Source: JAJDTT01 sp022827025 (lineage in GTDB: Bacteria; Acidobacteriota; UBA6911; RPQK01; JAJDTT01). From it: 64,000 nt of DNA. Shown in pieces: positions 1-8,012 of the stretch. Numbering within the stretch: the stretch's first letter is position 1; each line of letters begins with the position of its first letter. A program made the translations under genes and the position numbers. The notes below the pieces were generated by a model that was not told the DNA's origin, made no database searches, and saw nothing but the letters and a program-made list of their open reading frames with translations. The stretch is from positions 3,906,001 to 3,970,000 of the forward strand of contig OZ241897.1 of the NCBI GenBank assembly GCA_965203535.1, given 5' to 3'.

Positions 1-1116
1 TTTCAGTCTCTCCGTTGTACCGGGAGCCAGAGTCTTGACGACGGCGTAAGGCGACGGTGTCAGGTGCGGGTGGGCATTCCAGCGGACCCGCACCTCCAGC
101 GGAATCTCCGCCTGGTTTTCCAGCTCCAACCAGGTCCGCCCCCGCCCCGGGGACTCGATGGTGATGGGATCGAGCCGCACCGCATGCTCGCCGCGGAGCC
201 GATTCGTGAGCCGGGCCATGGACTCGGTCCGCACGTCCTCTCCCAGGATCCCGTCCAGCTTCAGGTTGGCCATCACCGGTCCGTCGGCGGTCATGGTGAT
301 CCAACTGATGTGGTCGAATCGGCCGTGGGCGATCCCCGAGAGGTCGCTTCCTCCGCCGGTCGTGGCCAGTTGGTAGTACTTGTGCCCGGCGCGCTGGTAG
401 CGGATGTAGCGATGCCGGTGTCCGGCAAAGACGGTGTGGGGCCGGCCGGCCAGGGCCTGTTCCACCACTTTCCATCCCGACCCCTCCGGGTAGTCCCAAA
501 GCGGTTTGTGGAGAAAGACCAGGGTCCAGCGCACCTGAGTGTTGGCTTCCAGGGTCTGACGCACATAGGCGGCCTGCTCCGGTCCGATCCGGCTGAGTGC
601 TCCGTCTTCGGTGTTCAGGCAGAGGAAGAGGACTCCCTTGTAAAGGAAGTGGTAGTAGGTGGGGCCGAACCGCTTCGTCCACTCCCTCCAGGCCGTGTCG
701 TCCCAGATATCGTGGTTGCCGGGGACGTAGAAGAACCGCATCCGGAGGATGTCGACGGCGTCCCGGAAATCGGACCACTCCCGCTCGACCTGATCCAGGT
801 CGTCCGTCGCCCCCTCGATGAGGTCTCCCACGCTGACGACGAACTCCGGCCGCAGGTGGTTGATCTTGCGTAGGGCGCTGCGAAAGATGCCCTCGCGGTG
901 TCCGCCAGTGCGGTCGGAGACGATGATGAATTGGAAGTCTTCGGGCTTGTTCAGCAGCCCCTTGGCGGTCCACGGCGTGGGGCCCTCGATCTCGGGGAAA
1001 CGGGTCGGGTGCACCCCGGAGTCCCGGCTCGGAGGGGTCCAGGCGGCGACCAGTCCCAGTCCGGAAAGCACTACCAGAATCAGCAAACGGCGAAAGGTGG
1101 TGTTCTTTTTCTTCAT
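1..1116 (-). CDS. Calcineurin-like metallophosphoesterase, exported (3' end off window)
   Basis: The minus-strand frame is open for 372 codons from ATG at 1116 to the window edge, so the C-terminus is missing. The N-terminus (MKKKNTTFRRLLILVVLSGL) is a signal peptide or anchor. The calcineurin-like metal motifs appear in order: GDLIEG, GNHD, a histidine in FLHKPLW and GHRHR. Such enzymes hydrolyse phosphoesters with a dinuclear metal centre, here probably in the periplasm. The segment after about residue 290 looks like a beta-sandwich rather than catalytic core. The substrate cannot be told. The plus-strand reading frames here are shadows of this gene. Confidence 0.87.
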   Translation of the reverse strand, partial: MKKKNTTFRRLLILVVLSGLGLVAAWTPPSRDSGVHPTRFPEIEGPTPWTAKGLLNKPEDFQFIIVSDRTGGHREGIFRSALRKINHLRPEFVVSVGDLIEGATDDLDQVEREWSDFRDAVDILRMRFFYVPGNHDIWDDTAWREWTKRFGPTYYHFLYKGVLFLCLNTEDGALSRIGPEQAAYVRQTLEANTQVRWTLVFLHKPLWDYPEGSGWKVVEQALAGRPHTVFAGHRHRYIRYQRAGHKYYQLATTGGGSDLSGIAHGRFDHISWITMTADGPVMANLKLDGILGEDVRTESMARLTNRLRGEHAVRLDPITIESPGRGRTWLELENQAEIPLEVRVRWNAHPHLTPSPYAVVKTLAPGTTERLK

Positions 1117-1189
1117 GGGCTCTATTCTATGCGGCTTGGTGAGACTTCGTCACGAACGGAAGATGAGAAATAGAAGAATATCGGGAGTT

Positions 1190-1278
1190 CGGCGTTTGGA
1201 ATGCCGCCGCTCCACGCCGTCATTCCCGGCGCCCGGAAGGACGCCGATCCCGGTCGGCGACTAGAAAGTCGCCGCTCC
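1190..1278. repeat. Cluster of small palindromic hairpins
   Basis: The stretch between the phosphoesterase start and the tRNA is a chain of short inverted repeats. The clearest is 1256-1273, stem GGCGACT / AGTCGCC around the loop AGAA. The text GCCGCTCCACG recurs twice, and a stretch around GCCCGGAAGGACGCC recurs near 26550. It belongs to the hairpin family described for 3351-4342 and 26429-26595. No ORF is supported here. Confidence 0.6.
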
Positions 1279-1297
1279 ACGTCGTCGGACAGGGAAA

Positions 1298-1374
<77 letters not shown>

Positions 1375-1388
1375 TTGCAGAAACGCAA

Positions 1389-1418
1389 ATTATATCCCAG
1401 CCCGGAAGAGCCTGGCAA
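1389..1418 (-). promoter_or_regulatory. Sigma-70-type promoter of the tRNA-Ile gene
   Basis: On the minus strand TTGCCA (1418-1413) and a perfect TATAAT (1394-1389) are separated by 18 nt. The predicted transcription start is about 7 nt before the mature tRNA 5' end at 1374. Spacing, orientation and distance all fit a tRNA promoter. Confidence 0.75.
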
Positions 1419-1469
1419 CCGGCCCGGCCCGGCGCCCGGCCCCGTGGAGGGGCCTCCCGCTAAGGTAGA

Positions 1470-1934
1470 ATGAAGCCCGTGGCCAGGAACGTGGGAATCG
1501 AAATACCCGACCGGATCGTCGCCGAGATCCGCAAGGATCCGCCGGTGTCGGAAGCCGTTCCGCTCATCAGCGTCGACCCGGAAGGGTATCCCCATGTCGC
1601 TCTCCTTTCCTATTTCGAACTGTTCCTGCAGGACGGGTCCCTCGGCTTTTTCGTCCACGAGGGGAGCCGCACGGGACGCTTCCTCAAATCCGGGCGCCGC
1701 TGTACTCTCCTGTTCGTGAACCGCGACTACGTGGTCTACGTCAAGGGCCGGGCCGGTTGGAAAGGGGACCGGGAGTCCTGCTCGGTGTTCCGGCTCCAGG
1801 TGGAGGCGGTGCTGGAGGACTCTCCTCTGCCCGAGGAGGGGGAGGTGTTCCTGCAGAGCGGAATCCGGTTCGGAGCCGGTGAAGAATGGCTTGAGAGTCG
1901 AGCCCGGTTGAGACGGAGGATGGTATGGAACTGA
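1470..1934 (+). CDS. Pyridoxamine-5'-phosphate-oxidase-like FMN-binding split-barrel protein
   Basis: This 154-residue protein has the pattern of the PNPOx-like split barrel: a region reading PLISVDPEGYPHVALLSYFE, then GRTGRF-type and CTLLFVNRDYVVYVKGRA strands. Members bind FMN, F420 or haem and act as small oxidoreductases; no specific substrate can be assigned. A TAGAAT box at 1466-1471 overlaps the ATG. If it is the -10 box, translation may instead begin at the in-frame GTG at 1479 on a leaderless mRNA. The 3' end overlaps lpdA by 10 nt, suggesting cotranscription. Confidence 0.6.
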   Translation: MKPVARNVGIEIPDRIVAEIRKDPPVSEAVPLISVDPEGYPHVALLSYFELFLQDGSLGFFVHEGSRTGRFLKSGRRCTLLFVNRDYVVYVKGRAGWKGDRESCSVFRLQVEAVLEDSPLPEEGEVFLQSGIRFGAGEEWLESRARLRRRMVWN

Positions 1935-3349
1935 AGAATCACCGGGCCGACATCGTGGTCGTCGGCGCGGGACCCGGCGGCTACGCGGCCGCGTTCCGGG
2001 CGGCCGATCTGGGTCTCAGGGCGATCCTGGTGGACGCCCGGGGACGGCCCGGAGGCGTCTGCCTGCACGACGGCTGCATTCCCTCGAAGACGCTGCTCCA
2101 TGTGGCCGGCCTGCTGGGACAGATCCGCGAGGCGGATCGGCTGGGCATCGAGGTGGGAGAGCCGAAGGTGAACCTGGAACGGCTCCGGGCCTGGAAAACC
2201 TCGGTCATCGACCGGCTCGCGGCCGGAGTCGCGGATCTGGCCCGGCGCCGAGGCGTGCAACTGATGTGGGGAAGAGCTCGATTCCGGTCGCCGGGCCGGC
2301 TCGCCGTGGAGGGAGAGGAATCGGCGGAGATCGCCTTCGATCACGCCGTCCTGGCCACGGGATCACGCCCCGTGGCTCTGCCGGGCATGCCGCAAAACAG
2401 CTCCCGCCTCCTGGATTCCACCCGGGCCCTCGACCTGGAGACGATTCCCGAAACCCTGCTGGTGATCGGCGGAGGCTACATCGGCCTGGAGCTGGGGACG
2501 GTCTACGCGGCCCTGGGAAGCCGGGTCACCGTGGTGGAGATGTTGGATGGATTGCTTCCCGGCGTCGACCGCGACCTGGTCCGGCCGCTGGCGAAACGCC
2601 TCCGGAATCTCTTCGAAGCGATCCACCTGCGGAGCCGGGTCGGCCGCGTTCAGGAAGCGGACGGGGGACTGGAGGTCGAGTTGGAGTTGCCGGACCAGAC
2701 GGATTCCCGCGTCTTCGATCAGGTGCTGGTGGCGGTCGGACGCCGTCCCAACTCGGAGGGCCTGGGTCTGGAGAACACGGGAGTGACGGTCGACGCCCAG
2801 GGCTTCATCCGGACGGATCCCCAATGCCGGACCGACGATCCGGCCATCTTCGCCATCGGCGACGTGGCCGGCCAGCCCATGCTGGCTCACAAGGCCACCC
2901 GGGAAGCCAAGGTGGCCGCCGAGGTCATCGCCGGCGACGAGTCCGGTTACGAGCCGGAGGCGGTTCCGGCCGTGGTCTTCACCGATCCGGAGGTGGCCTG
3001 GTGCGGCCTCACCGAAGGGGAAGCCAGGGCCGAGGGACAGGAGATTCAGGTGGTGCGGTTCCCCTGGGCGGCATCGGGACGGGCCCTGACCATGGGAAGG
3101 ACCGAGGGACTGACGAAGATGATTCTCGACCCCGATTCGGGACAGGTCCTGGGAGTCGGCATCGTGGGCGCCCACGCCGGGGAACTCATCGCGGAGGGGG
3201 TGGCGGCCATCGAGATGGCGGCCCTGGCCGAGGACCTGGCGCTCTGCATTCATGCCCATCCCACTCTTTCCGAGACCCTGGGCGAGGCGGCGGAGTTCTT
3301 CATGGGCCAGCCCACCCACCTGTATCGCCCGCCGCGAAGGAGATTTTAG
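1925..3349 (+). CDS. lpdA: Dihydrolipoyl dehydrogenase (E3)
   Basis: This FAD-dependent disulfide oxidoreductase reoxidises the lipoyl groups of 2-oxoacid dehydrogenase complexes or the glycine cleavage system with NAD+. The 474 residues match the family length. Visible features are the FAD Rossmann motif GAGPGG (14-19), the redox disulfide C46/C51 in GGVCLHDGCIPSK, a second nucleotide motif VIGGGYIGLELG near 180-191, the second FAD motif AIGDVAGQPMLAHKA, and the C-terminal catalytic pair H445/E450 in HPTLSE. It overlaps the PPOX-like gene by 10 nt. No E1 or E2 gene is nearby. The hairpin repeat array starts directly after the TAG stop. Confidence 0.95.
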   Translation: MELKNHRADIVVVGAGPGGYAAAFRAADLGLRAILVDARGRPGGVCLHDGCIPSKTLLHVAGLLGQIREADRLGIEVGEPKVNLERLRAWKTSVIDRLAAGVADLARRRGVQLMWGRARFRSPGRLAVEGEESAEIAFDHAVLATGSRPVALPGMPQNSSRLLDSTRALDLETIPETLLVIGGGYIGLELGTVYAALGSRVTVVEMLDGLLPGVDRDLVRPLAKRLRNLFEAIHLRSRVGRVQEADGGLEVELELPDQTDSRVFDQVLVAVGRRPNSEGLGLENTGVTVDAQGFIRTDPQCRTDDPAIFAIGDVAGQPMLAHKATREAKVAAEVIAGDESGYEPEAVPAVVFTDPEVAWCGLTEGEARAEGQEIQVVRFPWAASGRALTMGRTEGLTKMILDPDSGQVLGVGIVGAHAGELIAEGVAAIEMAALAEDLALCIHAHPTLSETLGEAAEFFMGQPTHLYRPPRRRF

Positions 3350-3350
3350 G

Positions 3351-4342
3351 AGCTCCCCCACCGGCCCCGGTCCGGCGAAATCCTGCGTGAAAAGGAGTGG
3401 GGGTTTTCCTACCCCCACTCTCACGGGGGGACTAAAAGTCCCCCCTCCTATCCGCCCAACTCCGGCCCCGCCGGGGCCCAGCGAAGGCAACCGCAGCGAA
3501 GAGGGGGACAAGAATGTCCCCCCTCCGTGTGTGCCCCATGTTTTCTCAGAAGGAGCTCCCCCACCGGCCCCGGTCCGGCGAAATCCTGCGTGAAAAGGAG
3601 TGGGGGTTTTCCTACCCCCACTCTCACGGGGGGACTAAAAGTCCCCCCTCCTATTCGCGCAACTCCGGCCCCGCCGGGGCCCAGCGAAGGCAACCGCAGC
3701 GAAGAGGGGGACAAGAATGTCCCCCCTCCGGGGGGGCAAGTTTTCTCAGAAGCTCCCCCACCGGCCCCGGTCCGGCGAAATCCTGCGAGCAAAGGAGTGG
3801 GGGTTTTCCTACCCCCACTCCCACGGGGGGACTGGAAAGTCCCCTCCTATCCGCCCAACTCCGACCCCACCGGGGCCCAGCGAAGGCAACCGCAGCGAAG
3901 AGGGGGACAAGAATGTCCCCCCTCCGGGGGGGGCAAGTTTTCTCAGAAGCTCCCCCACCGGCCCCGGTCCGGCGAAATCCTGCGAGCAAAGGAGTGGGGG
4001 TTTTCCTACCCCCACTCTCACGGGGGGACTGAAAGTCCCCCCTCCTATCCGCCCAACTCCGGCCCCGCCGGGGCCCAGCGAAGGCAACCGCAGCGAAGAG
4101 GGGGACAAGAATGTCCCCCCTCCGGGGGGCCAAGTTTTCTCAGAAGCTCCCCCACCGGCCCCGTTCCGGCGAAATCCTGCGAGCAAAGGAGTGGGGGTTT
4201 TCCTACCCCCACTCTCACGGGGGGACTAAAAGTCCCCCCTCCTATTCGCGCAACTCCGGCCCCGCCGGGGCCCAGCGAAAGCAACCGCAGCGAAGAGGGG
4301 GACAAGAATGTCCCCCCTCCGTGTGCCCCATGTTTTCTCAGA
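3351..4342 (+). repeat. Five-unit tandem array of a ~197-203 bp hairpin-rich repeat
   Basis: Units begin AGCTCCCCCACCGG at 3351, 3554, 3751, 3948 and 4145 (periods 203, 197, 197, 197) and end TTTTCTCAGA. Each carries three strong hairpins. In unit 1 these are 3394-3420 (GAGTGGGGG against CCCCCACTC), 3425-3445 (GGGGGGACT, AAA, AGTCCCCCC) and 3503-3522 (GGGGGACA, AGAA, TGTCCCCC), plus a short CCGGCCCCGCCGGGGCC palindrome. Long open frames exist in several phases, but the 197-bp period is not a multiple of 3, so no frame is conserved between units. I read the array as non-coding. Relatives lie at 19317 and 26657. Confidence 0.9.
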
Positions 4343-4343
4343 A

Positions 4344-4470
4344 GGGGCGACTGGAGCGGCGTCCTTCTGGGCGCCGACCTGGGACCGGCGTCTTTCAGGC
4401 GCCGGTCTCCAGTGCGACAATAGGGCAAAGAACACGGGGTGCGTAAAAAACGCCCCTCCCAGTCGGCGCG
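4344..4470. repeat. Second hairpin-repeat type, related inverted copy at 26478
   Basis: Directly after the tandem array comes a chain of hairpins such as CCGGCGT-CTTTCAG-GCGCCGG (4385-4405) and GGTGCGTAAAAAACGCCCC. Positions 4393-4432 match the reverse complement of 26478-26517 at 36 of 40 positions, so this is a second dispersed element rather than random G+C-rich sequence. The remaining bases up to acnA at 4555 show no gene. Confidence 0.65.
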
Positions 4471-4554
4471 TGAAACACTCCGCTCCTCCCCGTTTGCCTT
4501 GCGCTGGCGATCAGGGGTATTTTTGAGGCCGCTGCCGAGAAAGGATCGTCCACC

Positions 4555-7260
4555 ATGGGAGAGAGCCGAGACAGCTTTGGCTGTCGATCCACACTGACGA
4601 CAGGGAGCCTCAAAGCCGATTATTTTGATCTCACGTCGCTGGAGCGACGCGGGGTGGGCCGCGTCTCCCGGCTCCCCTTCTGCATGAAGGTCCTGCTGGA
4701 GAATCTCCTGCGGTATGAGGACGGGGTCACGGTGACCGCCGAAGACGTGGCGAGCTTGGCCGACTGGCAACCGTCCTCCGATACCCAGCCCGAGATCGCC
4801 TTCCGCCCGGCCCGCGTACTGCTGCAGGACTTCACCGGGGTTCCCGCGGTCGTGGACCTGGCCGCCATGCGGGACGCCATGATCGGGATGGGCGGGGACC
4901 CCGACCGGATCAACCCCCTGGTCCCGGCCGAGCTGGTCATCGACCACTCGGTCCAGGTCGACTCCTTCGGGACCCGCCGGTCCTTCCGGTTCAACGTGGA
5001 GAAGGAATTTCAGCGCAACCTGGAACGCTACGCCTTTCTGCGCTGGGGCCAGACCGCGTTCGACAACTTTCGGGTCGTCCCTCCGGCCACCGGAATCGTC
5101 CACCAGGTCAACCTGGAGTACCTGGCCAGGGTCGTCTTCCAGCCGGGAGAGAATGGAGACCGCCTCTGCTACCCCGACACGCTGGTCGGAACCGACAGCC
5201 ACACCACCATGGTCAACGGGTTGGGAGTCCTGGGTTGGGGCGTGGGCGGCATCGAGGCGGAGGCCGCCATGCTGGGTCAACCCATCAGCATGCTTTTGCC
5301 GCAGGTCGTGGGATTCGGGCTGCACGGGACCCTGCCCGAGGGAGCCACGGCCACCGACCTGGTGCTGAGGATCACCCAGATGCTCCGGGAAAAGGGGGTG
5401 GTTGGGAAGTTCGTGGAGTTCTACGGTTCCGGGATCGCGGGCCTCTCCCTGGCCGACCGGGCGACTCTGGGCAACATGTCACCCGAGTACGGAGCCACCT
5501 GCGCCATCTTTCCCATCGACGGCGAGACCCTGACCTACCTGCGGCTGACGGCGCGGCCGGCGGAGCAGGTGGCCCTGGTGGAGAGCTACGCCAAGGCCCA
5601 GGGAATGTTCCATGGTCCCGACAGCCCGGCGGCGGAGTACAGCGACACCCTGAGCCTGGATCTGGCCACGGTCGAACCCGCCATTGCGGGACCGAAACGT
5701 CCCCAGGACCGCATCCCGTTGACGCAGTCGAAGCCGGCGTTTCTGGAGTTCGTGTCCCGATCGGCCGGGAACGGAAAACCCGCCGGCGCGGATTCGTTGC
5801 CTATTGCGCAGGAAGACGGAGACGGTTCCGGCGCCCTCGACCTGGACCACGGCTCCGTGGTCATCGCCGCCATCACGAGCTGCACCAATACCTCGAATCC
5901 GTCGGTGATGGTGGGGGCCGGACTCCTGGCTCGCAAGGCGGTCCAGCGGGGCCTGGCCAGGAAACCGTGGGTCAAGACCAGCCTGGCCCCGGGTTCGAAG
6001 GTGGTGACCGAGTACCTGGAGAAGGCGGGCCTGATGGAGGACCTGGCCGCCCTCGGGTTCGACCTGGTGGGCTACGGCTGCACCACCTGCATCGGGAACA
6101 GCGGTCCCCTGGCCCCGCCGATTTCCAAGGCGGTCCACGAGCGCGACCTGGTGGTTTGCGCCGTCCTGTCGGGCAACCGCAACTTCGAGGGCCGGATCAG
6201 CCCGGACGTTCGAGCCAACTACCTGGCCTCGCCGCCCCTGGTGGTGGCCTACGCCATCGCCGGCCGCATGGATCACGATCTGTACCATGAGCCCCTGGGC
6301 CGCGATTCCCAGGGACGGGAAGTCTTTCTGCGGGACATCTGGCCAACCCACCAGGAGATTCAGGCGGTGATCGGCGAAGCCGTGCTGCCCGAGATGTTCC
6401 GGGAGAAATACGGCGACGTCTTCAGTGGGAACGAGCAGTGGCAGGCGCTGCCCGCGCCCGAAGGCCAGGGCTTTTCCTGGGAAGAGGAGTCCACCTACGT
6501 CCGGAGGCCGACATTCTTCGACGGGATGCCCCGGAGCCCGGAGCCGCTCCGGGATCTGGAAGGAATGAGGGTGCTGGCTTTGCTGGGAGACTCGGTGACC
6601 ACGGACCACATCTCGCCGGCCGGGGCGATTCCGGTGGAGGGTCCCGCCGGCCGCTATCTCATGGAGCAGGGCGTCGAACCGGCCGATTTCAACTCCTTCG
6701 GCTCTCGGCGCGGAAACCACGAGGTCATGGTGAGGGGGACCTTCGGGAACATCCGGCTCCGGAATCTGCTGGTCCCCGGCGTCGAAGGCGGGTACACGCG
6801 ATGCTCGCCCGGAGGCGACGTCGTCTCCATCTACGACGCCAGCATGGAGTACCAGCGCCAGGGGACGCCGCTGATCATTCTGGCCGGCAAGGAATACGGT
6901 TCGGGCTCTTCCCGGGACTGGGCCGCCAAGGGGACGCGGCTGCTGGGGATCCAGGCCGTCCTGGCGGAGACCTACGAGCGCATCCACCGGAGCAACCTCA
7001 TCGGCATGGGGGTCCTCCCCCTCCAGTTTGCGGACGGTCAGAATTGCGAATCGCTGGGACTGAACGGGTTCGAGACCTATGGGCTCACGGGCGTCTCGGA
7101 GGGATTGGAGCCGGGGACCACCCTTCGGATGCGCGTCTCCTCTCCCGGAGCCGGCGACATCGAGTTCCCGGTCCTGGTTCGAATCGACACCCCCAATGAG
7201 CTGGCCTATTTCCAGCACCGGGGCATCCTTCACTTTGTTCTGAGGTCCCTGGCGAGTTGA
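4555..7260 (+). CDS. acnA: Aconitate hydratase A
   Basis: Aconitase interconverts citrate and isocitrate in the TCA cycle with a [4Fe-4S] cluster. The 901 residues match the AcnA/IRP1 length and domain order. The cluster ligands are C443 (TSCTNT), C509 and C512 (YGCTTCIGNSG). Other family signatures are VGTDSHTTMVNGLGVLGWG, GDSVTTDHISPAGAI and, in the C-terminal swivel domain, GKEYGSGSSRDWAAKGT. The ATG at 4555 gives the expected N-terminus (FDLTSLERRGVGRVSRLPF). Upstream are only repeats. A LON-domain gene follows after 37 bp. Confidence 0.97.
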   Translation: MGESRDSFGCRSTLTTGSLKADYFDLTSLERRGVGRVSRLPFCMKVLLENLLRYEDGVTVTAEDVASLADWQPSSDTQPEIAFRPARVLLQDFTGVPAVVDLAAMRDAMIGMGGDPDRINPLVPAELVIDHSVQVDSFGTRRSFRFNVEKEFQRNLERYAFLRWGQTAFDNFRVVPPATGIVHQVNLEYLARVVFQPGENGDRLCYPDTLVGTDSHTTMVNGLGVLGWGVGGIEAEAAMLGQPISMLLPQVVGFGLHGTLPEGATATDLVLRITQMLREKGVVGKFVEFYGSGIAGLSLADRATLGNMSPEYGATCAIFPIDGETLTYLRLTARPAEQVALVESYAKAQGMFHGPDSPAAEYSDTLSLDLATVEPAIAGPKRPQDRIPLTQSKPAFLEFVSRSAGNGKPAGADSLPIAQEDGDGSGALDLDHGSVVIAAITSCTNTSNPSVMVGAGLLARKAVQRGLARKPWVKTSLAPGSKVVTEYLEKAGLMEDLAALGFDLVGYGCTTCIGNSGPLAPPISKAVHERDLVVCAVLSGNRNFEGRISPDVRANYLASPPLVVAYAIAGRMDHDLYHEPLGRDSQGREVFLRDIWPTHQEIQAVIGEAVLPEMFREKYGDVFSGNEQWQALPAPEGQGFSWEEESTYVRRPTFFDGMPRSPEPLRDLEGMRVLALLGDSVTTDHISPAGAIPVEGPAGRYLMEQGVEPADFNSFGSRRGNHEVMVRGTFGNIRLRNLLVPGVEGGYTRCSPGGDVVSIYDASMEYQRQGTPLIILAGKEYGSGSSRDWAAKGTRLLGIQAVLAETYERIHRSNLIGMGVLPLQFADGQNCESLGLNGFETYGLTGVSEGLEPGTTLRMRVSSPGAGDIEFPVLVRIDTPNELAYFQHRGILHFVLRSLAS

Positions 7261-7297
7261 CCCGGGATGAGGGAGGAAACCGGTTGAGGCTGAATCG

Positions 7298-7966
7298 TTG
7301 ACCGTTCGAGGCCGAACCATTGAGCTGCCCATCTTTCCACTCCCCGGAGTGGTGTTCTTCCCCCGGGTGATCCTCCCCCTGCACATCTTCGAACCGCGCT
7401 ACAAGGCCATGGTGGCCAGCGCCCTCGACGGCAACGGCCGCATCGGCATGGTCCTCCTCCGGGAGGGATGGCGCCCCCGATACCACGCCTCCCCGCCGGT
7501 CTTCGGAACCGGCACCATGGGCCTGATCACTCAGCCGGAAGAGCTTGAGGACGGCAAGTACAACCTCCTGCTCCGGGGGCTCCAGCGTTACCGGATCCTG
7601 GAATTCCTGCAGGAGACGCCCTTCCGGCTGGCCCGGGTCCGGCTTCTGGAGGACGTGGCCCCGGACGAACGCGACGCTCAGGCCCTTCGCTGGAAGATGG
7701 CCAAGCGCCTGAACGAGTTGGCGCCCGAGATCAAGTTTCCGCCGCTGGAGCCAAAATTGGCCGGCCGGATCGATTTCCTGACCCTGATCAACCTGATCTG
7801 TTGTTGCCTGGACCTCTCCGTCTACGACAAGCAGAGGCTGCTGGAAACGGGCGATCTGGCGGTGAGGGCTCGCGGAGTCCTGGGGGTGCTGGACCGGAAA
7901 CTGAAGGCCAAGAAGCTGGTCTCCGGTTTCGAGCCCCTCCGGCCCGAACATCCGGAGAGGAATTGA
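7298..7966 (+). CDS. LON substrate-binding-domain protein
   Basis: The protein starts from TTG at 7298 and has 222 residues. The N-terminus (ELPIFPLPGVVFFPRVILPLHIFEPRY) is the hallmark of the Lon N-terminal (PUA-like) domain, present here without the AAA+ ATPase or protease domains. Stand-alone proteins of this type are widespread and their role is not established; substrate recognition is an inference from Lon. It sits 37 bp after acnA and 46 bp before the M1 peptidase gene, on the same strand. Confidence 0.8.
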   Translation: MTVRGRTIELPIFPLPGVVFFPRVILPLHIFEPRYKAMVASALDGNGRIGMVLLREGWRPRYHASPPVFGTGTMGLITQPEELEDGKYNLLLRGLQRYRILEFLQETPFRLARVRLLEDVAPDERDAQALRWKMAKRLNELAPEIKFPPLEPKLAGRIDFLTLINLICCCLDLSVYDKQRLLETGDLAVRARGVLGVLDRKLKAKKLVSGFEPLRPEHPERN

Positions 7967-8012
7967 GTTCCCACGCCGGCGACCGGCCAAAGCCGGCGGG
8001 ACTGGAATTACG

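Noticed and set aside
3351..4342. CRISPR array
   Set aside because: Units are about 200 bp and nearly identical throughout, with no short repeat/unique spacer alternation and no cas genes.
3351..4342. Type III toxin-antitoxin RNA repeat
   Set aside because: Known antitoxin RNA repeats are about 35 bp and precede an endoRNase toxin gene; none follows here.
3527..4423. A 298-codon frame (and others) across the tandem repeat as a Pro-rich protein gene
   Set aside because: The period of 197 bp rotates the frame in every unit, several phases are equally open, and there is no ribosome-binding site.
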